Shown: positions 32,401-32,826 of the stretch, piece by piece | Position numbering within the stretch: position 1 is the first letter of the stretch | Layout: each line of letters opens with the position of its first letter | Assembly: GCA_025356095.1 (NCBI GenBank) | Contig: JANXUR010000116.1 | Span: forward strand, 1 to 32,826 | DNA length: 32,826 bases | From: Acidobacteriaceae bacterium | GTDB lineage: Bacteria; Acidobacteriota; Terriglobia; Terriglobales; Acidobacteriaceae | Reading direction: 5' to 3' | The notes under the pieces: model-generated | The model's input: the letters and a program-made list of their open reading frames with translations, nothing else | The model's database searches: none | Told to the model about the DNA's origin: nothing | Translations under genes and position numbers: made by a program

Positions 32401-32826
32401 TTGGGGTCCAGCGTCACCCACCCAATCGAGTACGATCCCTCGTTCTCAAATACCGGGCTCCACGTGGTGCCATCATTCACCGTTTTCCACACTCCGCCAG
32501 AGGCCACGCCCACGTAGAACTCGCTGCGAGCTTTTGGATTTACCGCGAAGGCAATCACTCGACCAGAAGCCACCGCAGGCCCGATGTTGCGAAACTCGAG
32601 GCCAGCAAGGGTGTCCGCACTTAGGGCTGGTTTCAGCTTGTCATCATCTTTTTTTGCGGCATCACTTTTAGCGGCATCGCTCGCGACGACTTTGGGTGCG
32701 TCTTTGGTCTTGGCGTCATCCTTGGGTAGAGTGGCAGCTTTGTTGCCACGGTTACGGGCGGGCTTGCCAGGGGTTGGCGCGGCCGTGGGTTCCGGCTTGG
32801 CGCTTGCGGGCTCAGGCGTTTGCGCA
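29415..32826 (-). CDS. Secreted sortilin/BNR (Asp-box) repeat protein, start beyond the right edge
   Basis: At least 1136 residues are encoded and the frame is still open at the window edge. The start, and probably a signal peptide ending just before the edge-proximal QTPEP, are outside. A basic, Pro/Ala/Lys/Asp-rich linker (KDDAKTKDAPKV, AAKSDAAKKDDDK) leads to a beta-propeller region. About ten Asp-box repeats follow the pattern S-x-D-x-G-x-x-W (SDDGGKSWTN, SEDGGKTWKA, STDAGVTWNK, SDDRGDSWQA, STDYGKSWTA). The C-terminal third has a helical region (YRKDKLKSLKDHRKDAEKEAD) and a domain ending VPEWKVE. Such VPS10/sortilin-like proteins are numerous in Acidobacteria; substrates are unknown. It may be cotranscribed with coxB. 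Confidence 0.85.
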   Translation of the reverse strand, partial: AQTPEPASAKPEPTAAPTPGKPARNRGNKAATLPKDDAKTKDAPKVVASDAAKSDAAKKDDDKLKPALSADTLAGLEFRNIGPAVASGRVIAFAVNPKARSEFYVGVASGGVWKTVNDGTTWSPVFENEGSYSIGWVTLDPNDPSVVWVGTGEANSQRSVGYGDGVYRSDDGGKSWTNMGLKKSEHIGRIVIDPRHSNVVYVAAEGPLWSAGGDRGLYKSEDGGKTWKAVLTISENTGVDDVALDPANPDILYASSYQRRRHMWTLIDGGPESAIYKSTDAGVTWNKLKSGLPGVDMGRIGLAVSPVDTNVVYATVEAAEGKGGIFRSTDKGATWEKRNSFDNGAMYYGQVIPDPKNVDRIYVGSVVMRVSDDGGKTLHGLNEKNRHGDNHTIWIDPTDSRHYLIGCDGGVYESWDRADTWSYKQNLPTLQFYDVALDNAAPFYNVYGGTQDYFSWGGPSRTKSAAGIVNSDWFVITGGDGFHQAVDPVDPNTVYGESQHAGIVRYDRRTGSELFIQPQPGRGETGWRWNWDTPIVISPHSHTRIYLAANKVFRSDDRGDSWQAISGDLTRQIDRNQLPVMGKVWGADAVAKNQSTSLYGNIIAMSESPRKEGLLYIGTDDGLIQTTSDNGAHWTKYDTFPTVPDKTFVSRIVASNHAEGTVYATFGNHKNADFKPYVLKSTDYGKSWTAITGDLPENGPVWAFAEDPVTPELLFVGTEFGVFASFEGGKKWIQLKGGLPTISVRDIAIHPREHDLVIATFGRGFYVLDDISSLRAIASAGATDGNGALDKPSQLFAVKDALLYIPRRPQGGNGKSYQGDSFFTASNPPFGAVFTYYRKDKLKSLKDHRKDAEKEADKKKEAGHYPTNDELRAEAEEEPPASFFVIYDESGKAVRQLDASSDKGLHRTAWNLRYALPDTSDEQHGDGEGEGDGPNTPLAMPGRYSAKLFQRVSGRVTEVAGSVNFNIVTDNADEIPEADRMALHNFQQQIVKLWRVTAGTTASAHDVQSRLKAVKRALKEVPGAYAALSARADELITRMSAITRELDGDNVLRARSENTPPSLNDRVGFVIEASRFAIGKPTGTQQQQYAIASQDLAEQLAKLRQVMLTDLPALERDMEAAGAPWTPGRVPEWKVE

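Overview
The window looks like a chromosomal segment of an acidobacterium (Acidobacteriota, probably Terriglobia-like). This is inferred from gene content only: a secreted GloVer-repeat protein, a very large secreted sortilin/BNR-repeat protein beside an aa3-type oxidase locus, TPR-rich secreted proteins, and a three-subunit succinate dehydrogenase with a single cytochrome b558 anchor. No rRNA, tRNA, CRISPR array or transposase was seen. Most genes lie on the minus strand.

Layout. (1) 1-4407 is an accessory surface-protein region. It holds a partial unknown gene at the left edge, a truncated paralogue (379-754) of a large right-handed beta-helix protein (2101-4407), and a GloVer-repeat protein between them on the opposite strand. 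(2) 4414-6873 has two cyclophilin prolyl isomerases, one cytosolic and one exported with an Ala/Lys/Pro tail, flanking a secreted LolA-like protein. (3) 7018-10448 is the sdhC-sdhA-sdhB operon with a good promoter, a REP-like double hairpin between sdhA and sdhB, and a terminator. (4) 10648-12845 is feoA-feoB, with a promoter and a dyad resembling a Fur-family operator. (5) 12985-16117 has a SprT-like metallopeptidase, a secreted TPR-like protein of unknown role, and a bacterial relative of plant EXORDIUM/PHI-1 proteins. (6) 16193-18761 is a three-gene, translationally coupled operon (TPR protein plus two small exported proteins) preceded by three 11-bp direct repeats. (7) 18905-21883 is uvrA. 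(8) 22149-29365 is a cytochrome oxidase locus (coxB, coxA, two subunit III genes, subunit IV). It also carries an OFA-family transporter and a CxxC membrane protein, and a plus-strand island (about 24870-26084) with damaged genes interrupts it. (9) 29415 to the right edge is the sortilin/BNR protein.

Together, regions 3 and 8 form an aerobic respiratory chain (succinate to quinone, and cytochrome c to O2), and feoAB supplies ferrous iron for the heme and Fe-S proteins. The parts least explained by known biology are the coupled TPR operon with its phased repeats, the EXORDIUM-like gene, and the rearranged surface-protein region at the left edge.
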